Assembly: GCA_965248675.1 (NCBI GenBank)
Contig: CBDFJZ010000008.1
Location: 1,364,001 to 1,428,000, forward strand
DNA length: 64,000 bases
Origin: UBA6627 sp965248675
Lineage (GTDB): Bacteria; Chloroflexota; Dehalococcoidia; UBA2979
Reading direction: 5' to 3'
This document shows positions 62,963 through 64,000 of the stretch, piece by piece. The notes beneath the pieces were generated by a model. The model did not search any database. It saw nothing but the letters and a program-made list of their open reading frames with translations, and was not told where the DNA came from. Both the position numbers and the translations under genes were made by a program. Position 1 is the stretch's first letter. Every line of letters begins with the position of its first letter.

Positions 62963-64000
62963 TCAGCCGCGCTTCGGGAGCAGCCGGGCGACGCGGTCGA
63001 GGATGCGCGTCGCGCAGTCGTACTTGGACATAAGCGGCACCACCTCGCGCCCGCCCGCGTCGTCGAGGATCGTGATGCGGTTGGTGTCGGTACCAAAGCC
63101 GGCGTCGGTGGCGGTGACGTCGTTCGCGACGATCAGCCGCGCGCCTTTGGCCGCGAGCTTCTTCTCGGCGTTCGCGATCAGGTCCTCGGTTTCGGCGGCG
63201 AACGCGACCTTCACGAGGTCGCCGCTGACCGAGGCGATGATGTCCTCGTTCTCGGCGAGCTCGATCGTCATGTCGCCTGTATCGGCGCGCTTGATCTTCT
63301 GCTCGGCAGCGGTGGCGGGACGGTAGTCAGCAACCGCGGCAGCCATCACGAGGGCGTCGGCTGAGCCGGCGTGTCTGTGGATTGCCGCCGACATCGAGGA
63401 AGCGGAGTCGACTTCGAGCACGGACACCGCGGGCGGCGCCGTCTGGGGCACGGTGGTGACGAGGATGACTTCCGCGCCGCGGTCGCGCGCGGCCTCGGCG
63501 ATCGCGTTGCCCATCTTGCCGCTGGAGTGATTACCGACATAACGAACAGGATCGATCGGCTCGCGGGTGCCACCGGCGGAGACGATCACGGTGCGCCCTC
63601 GGAAATCGCCACGTTCGCGGCCGATCCTCGCGCGTATCTCGGCCACGATCGTGCGCGGATCGACGAGGCGGCCGGCACCGACGCGGCCCGAGGCGAGGCG
63701 GCCCTCGGCGGGACCGATGAACTGGACGCCGCGCTCCTCGAGCAATGCGCGATTGGCCTCGGTGGCGGGGTGTGCCCACATCTGCGAGTCCATCGCGGGC
63801 GCAACCAGCAGCGGCGCCTGCGTCGCGAGCGCGGTGAGCGAGACAAAGTCGTCGGCGAGGCCGTGCGCGAGCCGCGCAAGCGTGGAGGCAGTCGCGGGCG
63901 CGATCAACATCAGATCGGCGCGGCGAGCCAGCTCCACGTGTGCCTCGCCGAAGTCACCCTGGGGGCGCCACATGTCCACGTACGGCTCGCGGGCGGTGAG
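62963..64000 (-). CDS. coaBC: Phosphopantothenoylcysteine decarboxylase / phosphopantothenate-cysteine ligase, 5' end outside window
   Basis: Two steps of coenzyme A synthesis. The visible part starts inside the CoaC flavin domain (LMLIAPATASTLARLAHGLA; APAMDSQMWAHPATEANRAL) and continues through the CoaB ligase domain (VIVSAGGTREPIDPVRYVGN; HSSGKMGNAIAEAA; VKVAFAAETEDL). The frame is open to base 64000 (LTAREPYVDMWRPQG), so the N-terminus and start codon are beyond the edge. Confidence 0.95.
   Translation of the reverse strand, partial: LTAREPYVDMWRPQGDFGEAHVELARRADLMLIAPATASTLARLAHGLADDFVSLTALATQAPLLVAPAMDSQMWAHPATEANRALLEERGVQFIGPAEGRLASGRVGAGRLVDPRTIVAEIRARIGRERGDFRGRTVIVSAGGTREPIDPVRYVGNHSSGKMGNAIAEAARDRGAEVILVTTVPQTAPPAVSVLEVDSASSMSAAIHRHAGSADALVMAAAVADYRPATAAEQKIKRADTGDMTIELAENEDIIASVSGDLVKVAFAAETEDLIANAEKKLAAKGARLIVANDVTATDAGFGTDTNRITILDDAGGREVVPLMSKYDCATRILDRVARLLPKRG

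Overview
The window is GC-rich, densely coded bacterial chromosome, almost all of it housekeeping. Many genes start with GTG or TTG, and several promoters place the -10 box only about 6 nt before the start codon, which suggests leaderless mRNAs. The combination of an R3H-domain SpoIIIAA-like ATPase next to tmk, a transketolase split in two genes, pdxS-pdxT, and rpoB-rpoC separated from rplJ-rplL points to Chloroflexota (perhaps a Dehalococcoidia-like lineage). A deep-branching actinomycete is not excluded. This placement is inference; no rRNA gene is present.

Layout. 1-16 kb: the 5' part of lysC after thrB, a thiolase, tmk, an R3H ATPase, pdxT/pdxS, then a plus-strand run with a phosphoesterase, UspA, two TrkA-type K+ regulators, pheA and an Fpg/Nei glycosylase. 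HNH, CvpA, RadC and LysM genes follow on the minus strand. 16-24 kb: a minus-strand translation block whose transcription order is tRNA-Thr(UGU), tRNA-Tyr, a short insertion, tRNA-Thr(GGU), tuf, rpmG, secE, nusG, rplK, rplA, rplJ, rplL. The insertion carries a sulfite-oxidase-like gene and a dehydrogenase remnant. It is bounded by intact tRNA-Tyr and a copy of that tRNA's 3' part, as in tRNA-targeted integration. 24-31 kb: ispD-ispF, then a 25-residue Cys-rich leader ORF before cysE-cysS, a B12-binding radical SAM protein, glutamate dehydrogenase, and a CGNR regulator divergent from a 47-residue protein. 32-40 kb: rpoB-rpoC with their own promoter and a leader terminator.

40-51 kb: a double CoA-transferase, a repeat-containing secreted protein, an acyl-CoA dehydrogenase, a broken phosphotransferase gene, a glycosidase-like lipoprotein, small hypothetical genes, a zincin, a TiaS-like protein and glycerate kinase. 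51-64 kb: a small zinc-ribbon protein behind a LexA-like box, split transketolase, a HAD phosphatase, pnp with an Arg/Gly/Asp tail, rpsO, DegV, a PAP2 enzyme, leucyl aminopeptidase, a VOC protein, a second HAD protein, a secreted protein, and a coaBC gene cut by the window end.

The features most worth following are the Cys-codon leader before cysE-cysS, the tRNA-bounded insertion in the tRNA-tuf cluster, the LexA-like promoter of the zinc-ribbon gene, and the terminators in the rpoB and rplJ leaders.
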